Part shown: positions 1 through 7,442 of the stretch, piece by piece
Layout of the letters: each line of letters starts with the position of its first letter
Position numbering within the stretch: position 1 is the stretch's first letter
Translations under genes and position numbers: made by a program
Notes under the pieces: model-generated
Told to the model about the DNA's origin: nothing
Database searches by the model: none
Seen by the model: the letters and a program-made list of their open reading frames with translations, nothing else
NCBI GenBank assembly: GCA_023426375.1
Contig: JAFAAV010000126.1
Span: forward strand, 1-64,000
DNA: 64,000 bases
Reading direction: 5' to 3'
Source: Actinomycetes bacterium
GTDB taxonomy: Bacteria; Actinomycetota; Actinomycetes; Actinomycetales; Micrococcaceae

Positions 1-585
1 CGGTGGTCCGCACCGGATGTCCACGGGCCAGGTCTCCTCGTCGGATTGGGAGCGAGCCACGTACCCCTCTCCAGCACCTGGGGCCCGGGATCCACACTGT
101 TGGTCGTGGGGCCCTCTCGCTCGGGTCGCAGTACATATCTGGCTTCGGTCAAGGAACCGTTCGAGTCTCACCCTGTGGTCCACTGTCATCCGGACTCGGT
201 GGACAGCGTGGAGCGCCTGTTTGCTGGTGCCGCTTCCGGTGCGACCGTCATCATCGACGACGCCGATTCACTGGGTACCCAAGTCATCCAGCGCCTGGGT
301 GCGTTGTGGCAACCGGGTGTCGGAACGAGCGGCGTCGGCGCCCGGAACGATCTTCGACTCATCGTGTCCCTGCGGTTGAACGACGGGCTACCGGCAATTT
401 TCCCTCCGCTCATGCAGTGGCGTCATGTGGCGGACGCGTTGCTACTCAGGCCCAGGAGGGCCTTCGACGGGGACCTGTTCGGCGCCACATTGACCGGTAT
501 GCCCATGGGTGGCCCGCCCGGGCGGGGCTACTGGATCCACCGCGGTTGTGCGGAACTGGTGCAAACCCCTCAGCGGGACGGGTGA
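1..585 (+). CDS. FtsK/SpoIIIE-type ATPase domain protein, C-terminal part
   Basis: The reading frame is open from base 1, so the start lies upstream of the window; about 194 residues are visible. A P-loop (GPSRSGRST, bases about 109-135) is followed by a hydrophobic stretch ending in the acidic pair IIDDAD, a Walker B candidate. The arrangement fits the last ATPase module of FtsK/SpoIIIE-type proteins found next to whiB1 in Micrococcaceae, often with a forkhead-associated domain upstream (family knowledge; not visible here). The final P-loop lacks the usual Lys (GRS instead of GKS), so this last module may be a degenerate, non-hydrolysing one. It ends 16 bases inside the convergent membrane-protein gene. 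The family is likely; the substrate is unknown. Confidence 0.6.
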   Translation, partial: RWSAPDVHGPGLLVGLGASHVPLSSTWGPGSTLLVVGPSRSGRSTYLASVKEPFESHPVVHCHPDSVDSVERLFAGAASGATVIIDDADSLGTQVIQRLGALWQPGVGTSGVGARNDLRLIVSLRLNDGLPAIFPPLMQWRHVADALLLRPRRAFDGDLFGATLTGMPMGGPPGRGYWIHRGCAELVQTPQRDG

Positions 586-989
586 CGGGTGGACTCCCCC
601 ATCCACGCGACGGTCCCCCGATTGAACAGAGCCATGAGCGTGATGATCGCAGCCGCCACACACGCCACACCGATGGCTCGAGCACCCACCTGGGTCAGGG
701 AGATACCGACGATCACCAGGAAAGCCTGGGACACGAGGATGGCCGCGCGCGGCCAGCGGAGACCCTTGACCGTGCCCCACGCTGCGGACCCCAGCCAAGC
801 GGCGGCCCCCAACATGACCACTGCACCGAAAATGATGCCCGCCGTGGGAATGAGGTGCTCGGAAAACAAGGAGATGACGAACCGGACACCTACGTACGCC
901 AACGCCAGAGCTTCCACGCCGACGATCGCGCCGATCAGCCACACCGTCCACGGGCGTGCTGGGGACTTCTGCTGAGAGGCGGGGACCAT
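570..989 (-). CDS. Small four-helix membrane protein, function unknown
   Basis: This is a 139-residue protein with about four hydrophobic segments (near residues 14-35, 45-68, 80-100 and 103-122) and short polar ends, so it should sit in the cytoplasmic membrane. The ATG at 987-989 has a GAAAGG ribosome site just upstream. Codon use resembles the neighbours. No catalytic motif or known domain is recognisable. It converges on the FtsK-like gene with a 16-base overlap and diverges from whiB1. It resembles the small integral membrane proteins commonly annotated as hypothetical at this locus in Micrococcales. I cannot assign a role. Confidence 0.7.
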   Translation of the reverse strand: MVPASQQKSPARPWTVWLIGAIVGVEALALAYVGVRFVISLFSEHLIPTAGIIFGAVVMLGAAAWLGSAAWGTVKGLRWPRAAILVSQAFLVIVGISLTQVGARAIGVACVAAAIITLMALFNRGTVAWMGESTRHPSR

Positions 990-1105
990 GAAAGGGCCTT
1001 TCGTGAGGGCGTGCCGGGCACCCCCAACTCTAATGTCGATCTCGAACGGTCATGATCGCTCAGTTGATCAGGGAAAACTTTCGGTGTGATATACCGCTCA
1101 GACCC

Positions 1106-1125
1106 TTGTTCACGAGTTGTTCACG
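1106..1125 (+). promoter_or_regulatory. Direct repeat TTGTTCACG upstream of whiB1
   Basis: The nonamer TTGTTCACG occurs at 1106-1114 and again at 1117-1125, spaced 11 bases start to start, about one helical turn. It lies about 165 bases upstream of the whiB1 start. Just before it, TGTGA-N6-GCTCA (1085-1100) is a partial match to the CRP/GlxR consensus TGTGA-N6-TCACA. Mycobacterial whiB1 is controlled by a CRP-family protein (family knowledge). Whether either element is bound here is inference. Confidence 0.3.
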
Positions 1126-1154
1126 TGAGAAAGTATTGGACAGATCATCTTTTG

Positions 1155-1180
1155 AGGCCCGGCCACCGCGGGCCTTTTCT
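1155..1180 (+). terminator. Terminator-like hairpin in the whiB1 leader
   Basis: AGGCCCG (1155-1161) and CGGGCCT (1169-1175) form a 7-bp stem with a 7-base loop, followed by TTTTCT on the plus strand. The orientation fits rho-independent termination of plus-strand transcription. The only plus-strand gene close upstream ends at 585 and the gene between is on the minus strand, so the hairpin would act on the whiB1 leader itself or on long read-through from the FtsK-like gene. Confidence 0.4.
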
Positions 1181-1287
1181 GTGTGTACTCCCCCCGAACA
1201 CTCTCCCGTCGCGCTCAGCCCGCGTTCGATGGTGATGCCGTGTTTTCGTGCACACCTGACATTGTGAAAGGAGCGTCGCCGCAGATC

Positions 1288-1536
1288 ATGGATTGGCGTA
1301 GTCGCGCAGCATGCCTGGAGAAGGACCCAGAACTATTTTTCCCCGTGGGAAACACCGGCCCCGCTCTGTTACAGATCGAGGAGGCCAAAGCCGTGTGCCG
1401 CACGTGCGAGGTCATGGACACCTGCCTGCAGTGGGCCCTCGAATCCGGACAGGATGCCGGAGTGTGGGGCGGTATGAGTGAGGACGAACGCCGCGCTCTC
1501 AAGCGCCGCGCAGCTCGCGCTCGCCGCGCTTCCTGA
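1288..1536 (+). CDS. whiB1: WhiB-family iron-sulfur transcription factor, WhiB1 type
   Basis: This 82-residue protein starts at the ATG at 1288, with AAGGAG about 14 bases upstream. The four cluster-binding cysteines of the Wbl family are present: Cys9, Cys37, Cys40 and Cys46 (C-x2-C and C-x5-C spacing). The G(V/I)WGG turn (GVWGG) and a basic C-terminal tail follow. The N-terminus MDWR and the segments DPELFFPVGN and MSEDERRALKRR closely match mycobacterial WhiB1. Wbl proteins bind a nitric-oxide-sensitive [4Fe-4S] cluster and work with the principal sigma factor; WhiB1 is essential in mycobacteria (family knowledge). The neighbouring convergent pdtaS reproduces the mycobacterial order. A longer upstream reading frame from 1183 covers the leader hairpin region and lacks WhiB similarity, so it was not used. 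Confidence 0.95.
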   Translation: MDWRSRAACLEKDPELFFPVGNTGPALLQIEEAKAVCRTCEVMDTCLQWALESGQDAGVWGGMSEDERRALKRRAARARRAS

Positions 1537-1558
1537 GGTCAGTAGCCCGCAGATTTCT

Positions 1559-1597
1559 GCAAAGCCCTCGCGACTTTTATCGTCGCGAGGGCTTTGC
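1559..1597. terminator. Strong bidirectional terminator between whiB1 and pdtaS
   Basis: A perfect 16-bp stem (1559-1574 with 1582-1597) encloses the 7-base loop TTTTATC. It lies between two convergent genes and is symmetrical enough to stop transcription from both. The stem begins GCAAAGCCC, so each outer edge carries a short A/T tract. Confidence 0.85.
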
Positions 1598-1674
1598 CGT
1601 ACCCGGGGTCTTCGATCCACCGGAGTGGCAGGTCACTCTCCGCTCATCTACCCGTCGGGCCGCTGACAGCCAGT

Positions 1675-3240
1675 TCAGACCGCGAACTGCGCCTGGATTA
1701 CCACGCTCGTGCCGCCACCCTCACGGGGTTGCCACCGGATCTTGCCATCCAGTTCACTCGCCACGAGAGTGCGGACGATCTGCATGCCCAATCCCTCGCC
1801 CTCTCCGGCTTGCCGGAAGGCACTGGCTCCTGATTCTTCGATCACGGTGTCTCCCATGCCCCAGCCATCGTCGCTCACGGTCACCTCAATGACGCGGCGA
1901 ACGTCGCCGGCGTCATTGAGGACGTCCGGCAACCGGTCCACCACCATGGACACGGTTCCGTCCCGGTCCTTGAGTCCGTGCTGAACAGCATTGGCCGTGA
2001 CCTCGTTGATGACCAGGGCCATGGACGTGGCGCACTTGGAGGGCAACATCCCGAACTCCCCGTGCACCTCGGTGCGCACCGTCTGCGTGGACGAGGCCGT
2101 CTCCACTGCAAGCTTGACCTGGTGCCTGATCAGCTCGTCGAAGTCGACATCCTCCGAGATGTCATGGGACAGCGATTCATGGACGCGGGCAATGGAACTC
2201 ACCCTGCGCATGGCCTGCTGCAAACCGTGTTTGGCCTCGTCCGAGGTCATGCGCCGCGACTGCAGCCGCAGCAGAGCCGACACCGTCTGCAAGTTGTTCT
2301 TCACCCGGTGATGGATCTCGCGAATGGTGGCATCCTTGGAGACCAGTTGCAGATCTCGACGCCGCAGCTCGGTCACGTCCCGACACAACAGAAGAGCCCC
2401 GGTTCGCGAAGGTCCCTGGCGCAAGGGAATGGCCCGGAGGGTCACGGACACGTTCCCGGCCTCGAGTTCACCGCGCCACGGCATGGTTCCGGCAAGCACG
2501 GGCGCGATCGTCTCGTCCACCCCGTTACCCCGGACATCGAGCCCCCGCGCAATGGCGACCAGGTTCTCCCCGGTCACGTCGCCCTCGTGACCCAACCTGC
2601 GAAAGGTGGACAGTCCGTTGGGTGAACAGAACGCCACCCGACCGTGGGCATCCAATCGCATCATGCCGTCACCCACACGGGGCGCACCCCTGCGTGAGTC
2701 GCTACGCACCGCGAAATCGGGCCAGGTTCCTTCGTTGGCCATACGCAACAAGTCCTGAGCAGTTTCCCGGTACACGGTCTCCATTTGCGAGATCGGACGT
2801 CCGAAATGAGGGTCAAGGGTCATACTGACCACCGCGATGGTGCGTTGATTGCGCACCAGTGGAACCACCAGGATCGACTCCGCCGGTTGGATCTCGCTCG
2901 CCGTGAGTTTGAACCGCTCGATGCGCTGATCGACCCACGCGGAACGCAAGGGAGCGGCGTCGGACGCCGGAATGGATTCCCCCACCATGTCTTTGTGGAA
3001 GACCGTGGGCCCGGTTGTGGGGCGCGCGTGCGCCAACACGGTGAAATCACTGTCCGGAGCCGGAATGGCAGAGCCCGTGGGGCTGTCCTCCGCGGAAATG
3101 ACCCGGGTCGGAAAACTCAACAGCAGATCCGCGAACCCCAGGTCCGCCACGAGCTGCCAGTCCCCCACCAGCAGGTGCAACCATTCGGCATCACCCGCAT
3201 CAAAATCATCAATGGAACGAAGGGGGTCCGTAAACGCCAC
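1675..3240 (-). CDS. pdtaS: PdtaS-like sensor histidine kinase (HisKA_2 / HWE-type)
   Basis: This 521-residue cytosolic kinase has no membrane segments. An N-terminal GAF-like sensor region (about 1-170) is followed by a PAS-like region (about 190-290). The HisKA_2 phosphoacceptor box then shows IHHRVKNNLQ with His310/311, and the C-terminal HATPase domain shows an N-box around VINEVTANAVQHG and G-boxes DDGWGMG and GEGLGMQIV. Mycobacterial PdtaS pairs with PdtaR, an ANTAR-type RNA-binding antiterminator, and responds to copper, NO and c-di-GMP signals (family knowledge). The partner regulator is not in this window, as in mycobacteria. The start is a GTG at 3238-3240, fitting the usual N-terminus of the family. 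The CpaE-like gene lies 27 bases upstream on the same strand, so co-transcription is possible. Confidence 0.9.
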   Translation of the reverse strand: MAFTDPLRSIDDFDAGDAEWLHLLVGDWQLVADLGFADLLLSFPTRVISAEDSPTGSAIPAPDSDFTVLAHARPTTGPTVFHKDMVGESIPASDAAPLRSAWVDQRIERFKLTASEIQPAESILVVPLVRNQRTIAVVSMTLDPHFGRPISQMETVYRETAQDLLRMANEGTWPDFAVRSDSRRGAPRVGDGMMRLDAHGRVAFCSPNGLSTFRRLGHEGDVTGENLVAIARGLDVRGNGVDETIAPVLAGTMPWRGELEAGNVSVTLRAIPLRQGPSRTGALLLCRDVTELRRRDLQLVSKDATIREIHHRVKNNLQTVSALLRLQSRRMTSDEAKHGLQQAMRRVSSIARVHESLSHDISEDVDFDELIRHQVKLAVETASSTQTVRTEVHGEFGMLPSKCATSMALVINEVTANAVQHGLKDRDGTVSMVVDRLPDVLNDAGDVRRVIEVTVSDDGWGMGDTVIEESGASAFRQAGEGEGLGMQIVRTLVASELDGKIRWQPREGGGTSVVIQAQFAV

Positions 3241-3267
3241 GGCGGGTCACTCACTCTCAGGGGAACA

Positions 3268-4653
3268 TCAACGGCGCAACCACGCGCCCATTCGTTGTCC
3301 CAGCCTAGTCCCCGGTGCCCTACCGACCGGCGCGGAGTCCTCGACGACGTCGCCCTCGGGCCTGAGCGCACGAGTGGCCAGTTGCGCGATCTGCTGCCTC
3401 AAACTACTTTTTGCCGCAGACTCTGCCAACACCGCACCGGCCAGCAGTGCCTCGTCGCACGCTCCGGGATCCCAGTCGAGGGTCGCGTCAATGCCATGGC
3501 CCGGCGAGAAACGGGCCCACGCTTCAGCCACCGATTCCGCCCCCGAACGCCCCACCGAGGCCTTGCGAAGTTTGTTGATGACCACCAGCAGGCGTTCCAT
3601 GGGTGCCACCTCGGCGAGATCCGGGAGCGTCTTGACCAGTCGTGGAATTCCCAGCGCGTCGGCAGAACCCAGAACGAGCAGCGTGTCAGCCATCGCGCAG
3701 GCACTGAGCGTGGCCGCGTTTCGCCGCGGCGCGATCATGTCAACACTGATCTCCTCGTCCGATTCGAGACTGAAGGACGTGTCGACCACCACCGCTTGAT
3801 ACGCATTCCTCGCCTGGAGCAGAACAGTTTCGAGTGCCGCGGCACGGACCTCGGGCCACCGATCATGTCGCGTGAGTCCCGTCAGGACGTCCATGGTGGC
3901 CCCCGCGACCGACACCCGAGTGGCGCAGCGTTGTAGTCCCGCGGGATCCAATCTGCCCTGATCAGCCAGTCGGCACGCTTGGGCCAACCCTGCCGCTTCT
4001 TCGAGCATCCCCAGACTCGCGGCAACAGACGCCGCATAGGTATCCGCATCGACCAGCAAAACCTTGGATCCGGTCAACGCGAGTTCCGCCGCGACGTTCA
4101 GAGCCGTGATCGTTCGCCCCGGAGCTCCCATGGGACCCCAGACGGTGATGATCCTGCCGGCTTCCCGGGATTCGGACTGCTTGGACGCGTCTCCGCTCGC
4201 ATGGGGCTCCTGCAGTTCGGTGGTCTTCGTGGGCTCTGAACCCTTGTCGGATTCCGCTGCGGCTCGTGGGTTTCCGTCAGTGTGGGAGTGCCCGCGGTGC
4301 GAAGGCACAGGATCCGGAGAATCCACGACCTGCTCAATGAGATCAGTGACGTCTTCCCCCGTGGCTCCCTCCGGCACGATGGTCACGCCCAGTGCCGCCA
4401 GACGGATTTCATCGTGACCGGCCAGCACGAGCACCCGAACCGAGCTGAGGGACAACTGTTCCAGCAGGCTTGCCGTCAGCTCCTCCGCTCCCTCGGCCAG
4501 GAGCGCCACCCGCGCCATGCCCGTGTGGGCGCACGCGAGCAGTTCGGAGAGGTCCAGGCACCGGCGCACCACGGTGACGGAGCCGTGTTGTCTCTCGATC
4601 TGGTCGACCAGCGGCCATGTCCCCGTGCCCAGGGTCACCACGGAGATGCTCAC
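3268..4653 (-). CDS. CpaE/TadZ-like MinD-ParA family protein with degenerate P-loop
   Basis: The 461-residue protein has an N-terminal receiver-like region (about 1-115), an acidic/polar linker (about 115-165) and a MinD/ParA-type domain. The deviant Walker A reads GPMGAPGRT at about 173-181, followed by VLLVDAD and a VVVDTS motif. CpaE/TadZ proteins place and help assemble Flp/Tad pili. It overlaps the SAF-domain (CpaB-like) gene upstream by 4 bases, a classical pilus-biogenesis pair. However, no CpaF ATPase, TadB/TadC platform or pilin is present nearby, so the role may not be piliation. Arg occupies the usual P-loop Lys position and the MinD signature Lys is absent; actinobacterial relatives often deviate here too. 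The fold assignment is good; the function is uncertain. Confidence 0.7.
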   Translation of the reverse strand: MSISVVTLGTGTWPLVDQIERQHGSVTVVRRCLDLSELLACAHTGMARVALLAEGAEELTASLLEQLSLSSVRVLVLAGHDEIRLAALGVTIVPEGATGEDVTDLIEQVVDSPDPVPSHRGHSHTDGNPRAAAESDKGSEPTKTTELQEPHASGDASKQSESREAGRIITVWGPMGAPGRTITALNVAAELALTGSKVLLVDADTYAASVAASLGMLEEAAGLAQACRLADQGRLDPAGLQRCATRVSVAGATMDVLTGLTRHDRWPEVRAAALETVLLQARNAYQAVVVDTSFSLESDEEISVDMIAPRRNAATLSACAMADTLLVLGSADALGIPRLVKTLPDLAEVAPMERLLVVINKLRKASVGRSGAESVAEAWARFSPGHGIDATLDWDPGACDEALLAGAVLAESAAKSSLRQQIAQLATRALRPEGDVVEDSAPVGRAPGTRLGQRMGAWLRR

Positions 4654-5306
4654 GAGTCACCGCCCGTGGGATTGAGCACCAGCGTCACTTTGGCACTGTT
4701 GCCCAGGGCATCAACCAGCGGTTCGATCTGGGCTGGTGTGGCCAGCACATGCACCGTTGTACCGGTGGAACTTCCGAGGGCCGAATTCGTGGTGTCGATC
4801 TTGGAGATTTCCGCACCGGGAACCAGTTTGCGGGGGCTCTCGTATCCACGCCCGGAGGGCTTCTGATCAGCCACCCACACGTCCACGCGCGCCCCGGCCC
4901 TCGCCTCTGCGGGCAAAGGGGTCTCCAATGCGATGCCCACCGGACTGCGATCCAGTTCGTCGGCCGTACCCACCGCATGGGTGGGAACCAGCTGTCCCTT
5001 GGGAACTCGCTGCACCAGGACATCGTTGTCCTTGAGGTCAGTCTCCGCCGACACGTACTGCTGTGAGGCGTCCTGAAGTCGCACATCCATGGGAACGAGG
5101 TCATCGTCCGTGATGCGCTGCCCCACAGAAAGATCATGGGCGGCCACGTAGTAGGGCTCCGTGCGATTCAGCGCTGAAATGAGAAGGACCACCGCCGCAA
5201 TGGATGTGAGCACCAGTAGTAGTCCCACCACCAGTCGAGGGTCTCGCCACGTCGGTTTCTTGAACCGCTGAGCCGTAGTCGTCTCATGCTGCGAATCGCT
5301 GGACAT
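4650..5306 (-). CDS. SAF-domain membrane protein, CpaB/RcpC-like
   Basis: This 218-residue protein has a short cytosolic N-terminus, one membrane anchor (about residues 25-46) and an extracytoplasmic SAF domain beginning at YYVAAHDLSVGQRITDDDL (about 52-70). A second half resembles the CpaB/RcpC beta-rich domain. SAF domains occur in pilus assembly proteins and in the FlgA chaperone, where they bind peptide or glycan (family knowledge). The 4-base ATGA overlap with the CpaE-like gene means translational coupling. The gene is divergent from the HTH protein. No other Tad genes are in view. Confidence 0.75.
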   Translation of the reverse strand: MSSDSQHETTTAQRFKKPTWRDPRLVVGLLLVLTSIAAVVLLISALNRTEPYYVAAHDLSVGQRITDDDLVPMDVRLQDASQQYVSAETDLKDNDVLVQRVPKGQLVPTHAVGTADELDRSPVGIALETPLPAEARAGARVDVWVADQKPSGRGYESPRKLVPGAEISKIDTTNSALGSSTGTTVHVLATPAQIEPLVDALGNSAKVTLVLNPTGGDS

Positions 5307-5534
5307 GGAATGTTCCCTTCCCCCGGAGTGGATCCGGCCCCCACCGAATCATTCATGAGTGTGCACTGTGAATCGCACCGGAGGAAATCGAGTTGCGAAA
5401 CATGTGGACATCTTGAGCTCTCATACGATCAGCGCGCGGGGTTCCTGTGCACAACGTGTCACTTCTCAGTCATCCGTGGGACACTGGACGATATCAAACT
5501 GCATCAAATCACCCGGAATGAGGCGAATCCATCC

Positions 5535-5750
5535 ATGGCGCAGCAACGTTTTCTCACGCTGTCGGATGTCTCCGAGATCCTTTCGATCTCCGTGGCCCAG
5601 GCGCGGGCCATGGTTCGTTCGGGAGAACTGCCCGCCATTCAGGTGGGTGGACGCGGCCAATGGCGGGTCGAGACACAGAAGCTCGAGGAATACATCCAGA
5701 AGGGTTATGAGCGCACCGAGCAGGCTGTACGTGAAGGCTCGATCGGCTGA
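5535..5750 (+). CDS. Small excisionase/MerR-type helix-turn-helix protein
   Basis: From the ATG at 5535 this is a 71-residue protein with one winged HTH of the HTH_17 (excisionase/BldC-like) type: the region FLTLSDVSEILSISVAQAR is followed by VRSGELPAIQVGGRGQWRV and a short helical tail. Close relatives sit beside SAF-domain genes in Arthrobacter-like genomes (my recollection). The frame stays open upstream to an ATG at 5355. That 60-residue extension contains CETC and CTTC, a plausible zinc ribbon, so the true protein may be 131 residues. Neither start has a strong ribosome site. It probably regulates local genes, but its targets are unknown. Confidence 0.7.
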   Translation: MAQQRFLTLSDVSEILSISVAQARAMVRSGELPAIQVGGRGQWRVETQKLEEYIQKGYERTEQAVREGSIG

Positions 5751-5762
5751 TTCAGACAGCGC

Positions 5763-6329
5763 TCAAGCACTGTCCGGCGAGGAAATCAACGCGACCGAGC
5801 CGAACGGTACTGTGCGCACCGCCTTGACTGCGTGGCGGCGTCGAAACTGGTCATCGGGGTGCAGGGCCAGGTCGAAGAAGTCATGACCCACCGCGTCCAA
5901 GGTGCCCTCGATGTCACCGCGGGACGACGGATCCAGGAGCAGTACTCGGACATGGGTTCTCGATGCCGCGAGCGCCCGGAGCACGTGTCCCATACCCAAT
6001 TTCCGCAAAACCGCTCGCTCATCGGCCATGTCGAATCGTCGGTACAGCCCCTCCCACCACACCACGGAATGCAACGGGACCACATGTTGGAAATACCGCT
6101 CCCGAATGAGCGCCCAGCCCGCACCGATGTCGGCGAGCTGCCCCTCGAGCACATCCCCGTGGGCAGGTAACAGCCGCACCGTGTGATTCCGGTGGGCCGA
6201 AAGTCGCTCGGCCAAGGTGAGCCGCGACAGCTCTGCCCTGGCCGTCTCCGCGGCCTCCAGCTCCACGCTGCGCTGCTCGGCCTGCGCCAATTGCGCTTCC
6301 ATGTCCGCGAAGAGTTCGTCCCAGCGCAC
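5763..6329 (-). CDS. Conserved Micrococcales hypothetical protein
   Basis: Using the GTG at 6327-6329, which has a strong GGGGGAG ribosome site, gives 188 residues. The N-terminal third is a charged coiled-coil-like helix rich in Glu and Ala. The remainder is beta-rich: one half around VRLLPAHGDVLEGQLADIGAGW, the other around VRVLLLDPSS...IEGTLDAVGHDFFDLAL. The two halves resemble duplicated Sm/LSm-like or PRC-barrel-like strands, though I cannot prove it. Similar proteins are sometimes annotated as Fis-family regulators without clear support. The longer frame up to 6446 would add a low-complexity Arg/His-rich lead and was rejected. Its gene converges with the HTH gene across 12 bases. Function unknown. 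Confidence 0.7.
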   Translation of the reverse strand: MRWDELFADMEAQLAQAEQRSVELEAAETARAELSRLTLAERLSAHRNHTVRLLPAHGDVLEGQLADIGAGWALIRERYFQHVVPLHSVVWWEGLYRRFDMADERAVLRKLGMGHVLRALAASRTHVRVLLLDPSSRGDIEGTLDAVGHDFFDLALHPDDQFRRRHAVKAVRTVPFGSVALISSPDSA

Positions 6330-6486
6330 GGTCTCCCCCTGGTGATGTCGTTCCGGCCGCCTCCGACCCCGGCCGCCCTGTCGTGTCAGTACATCACGCC
6401 CGACGACGAGCGAATGTGACGCCGCACTTACATGAACTCTCATCAATGGTTGACGTTCATCACTTTGAGCTGAATGATCTAAACAT

Positions 6487-6516
6487 CATCAAATGACATC
6501 AAACGACATGATTAGA
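6487..6516 (+). repeat. Tandem 10-bp repeats upstream of the LysM gene
   Basis: CATCAAATGA (6487-6496) and CATCAAACGA (6497-6506) are adjacent near-identical decamers, followed by the looser CATGATTAGA (6507-6516). They lie in an AT-rich stretch immediately before the LysM gene (start 6528) and its divergent neighbour (start 6329). The 10-bp phase puts each copy on the same face of the helix, which would suit an operator. This is inference. Confidence 0.4.
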
Positions 6517-6527
6517 GGTCCAGAGCG

Positions 6528-7442
6528 ATGAAACAAGCTCAACATCTTGAGAGTGACGCCGCGGCACCACGCGTGGAGTTCGCACTCGCCACCTGGATCA
6601 TCCCGCTGATGTCCGGCGTACTCATCACACTGGGATGGGCCCTCCTGGAGCAGTACCGCAAGGGCCTCACGGCATTCAACGCGGATCTCGCGGTGGCCCT
6701 CACAGCCGCCGTTGCAGGAGTTCTCCTGGCGGCCTGGTGGTTCGGCGGCGTGCTCATGCTCATGTGCGCCGCTACCGCACGCAGATTTCAATGGAGTGGG
6801 GTGGAACGTTTCACCACGCGCCTCACGCCCCGGATCATCGCCCGTACGGTGGGTGCCGTAGTCGGCATTCATTTGGTGACCGTCAGTGCTGCGCACGCGA
6901 CCGAGCCCGTCAATCCCTTCTGGTCGGATTCCGAGTCGCACGCCAGCCAGATCGACGAAAGGGAGCCGGCAGCATCCGTGGAGGGCCCACCAGATCAGCC
7001 CTCCTCCCCATCACCTGGCACCACTCCGGAGCCGGATACCGAGCACCCGCAGTCCGGAGCTGTCCATCCTGGAACACTCAATCCTCCGATGTCCCCAGCG
7101 GCTCCGGCGCTTCCGGACGGTTTCACCGGTGCAGCGGATTTCCCCGGGTCCGCCGACGACGCGGCGCCTCAGGTTGCGCCCGAAGCCCTCCCCGCCCCGA
7201 ACCGCGTGACCGATTCGACCCTGACCGTAGTACAGGGTGACACCCTCTGGGACATCACGACCCAGTTCCTGGGGCCCCGGGCCACTCCCGCGCAGATCGC
7301 GGCACAAACAGTCACGTGGCTGGAACACAACGATCTCCAACACGGTGGCGACCTGATCCGCCCCGGGGAGCAATTGCGAGTCCCACCCCACCTGCTCGAA
7401 GTCCACTCCAGTGCACTGCCCAACGAAGGAGCCACCTCATGA
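6528..7442 (+). CDS. Membrane-anchored LysM-domain protein
   Basis: The 304-residue protein has two or three hydrophobic segments: about 22-42, about 53-82, and a third at 108-125 ending in AHA. A Pro/Ser/Glu-rich spacer (about 130-225) follows, then one C-terminal LysM module (about 232-287: TVVQGDTLWDITTQFL ... LIRPGEQLRVPP). LysM binds N-acetylglucosamine-containing polymers, so the domain is expected outside the cell on peptidoglycan. No hydrolase domain is present. It overlaps the next gene by 4 bases (ATGA), implying coupled translation. The ribosome site is weak (AGAGCG). Confidence 0.8.
   Translation: MKQAQHLESDAAAPRVEFALATWIIPLMSGVLITLGWALLEQYRKGLTAFNADLAVALTAAVAGVLLAAWWFGGVLMLMCAATARRFQWSGVERFTTRLTPRIIARTVGAVVGIHLVTVSAAHATEPVNPFWSDSESHASQIDEREPAASVEGPPDQPSSPSPGTTPEPDTEHPQSGAVHPGTLNPPMSPAAPALPDGFTGAADFPGSADDAAPQVAPEALPAPNRVTDSTLTVVQGDTLWDITTQFLGPRATPAQIAAQTVTWLEHNDLQHGGDLIRPGEQLRVPPHLLEVHSSALPNEGATS

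Noticed and set aside
1052..1267. 71-codon frame upstream of whiB1
   Set aside because: It covers the leader hairpin and repeats, has no ribosome site and resembles no protein.
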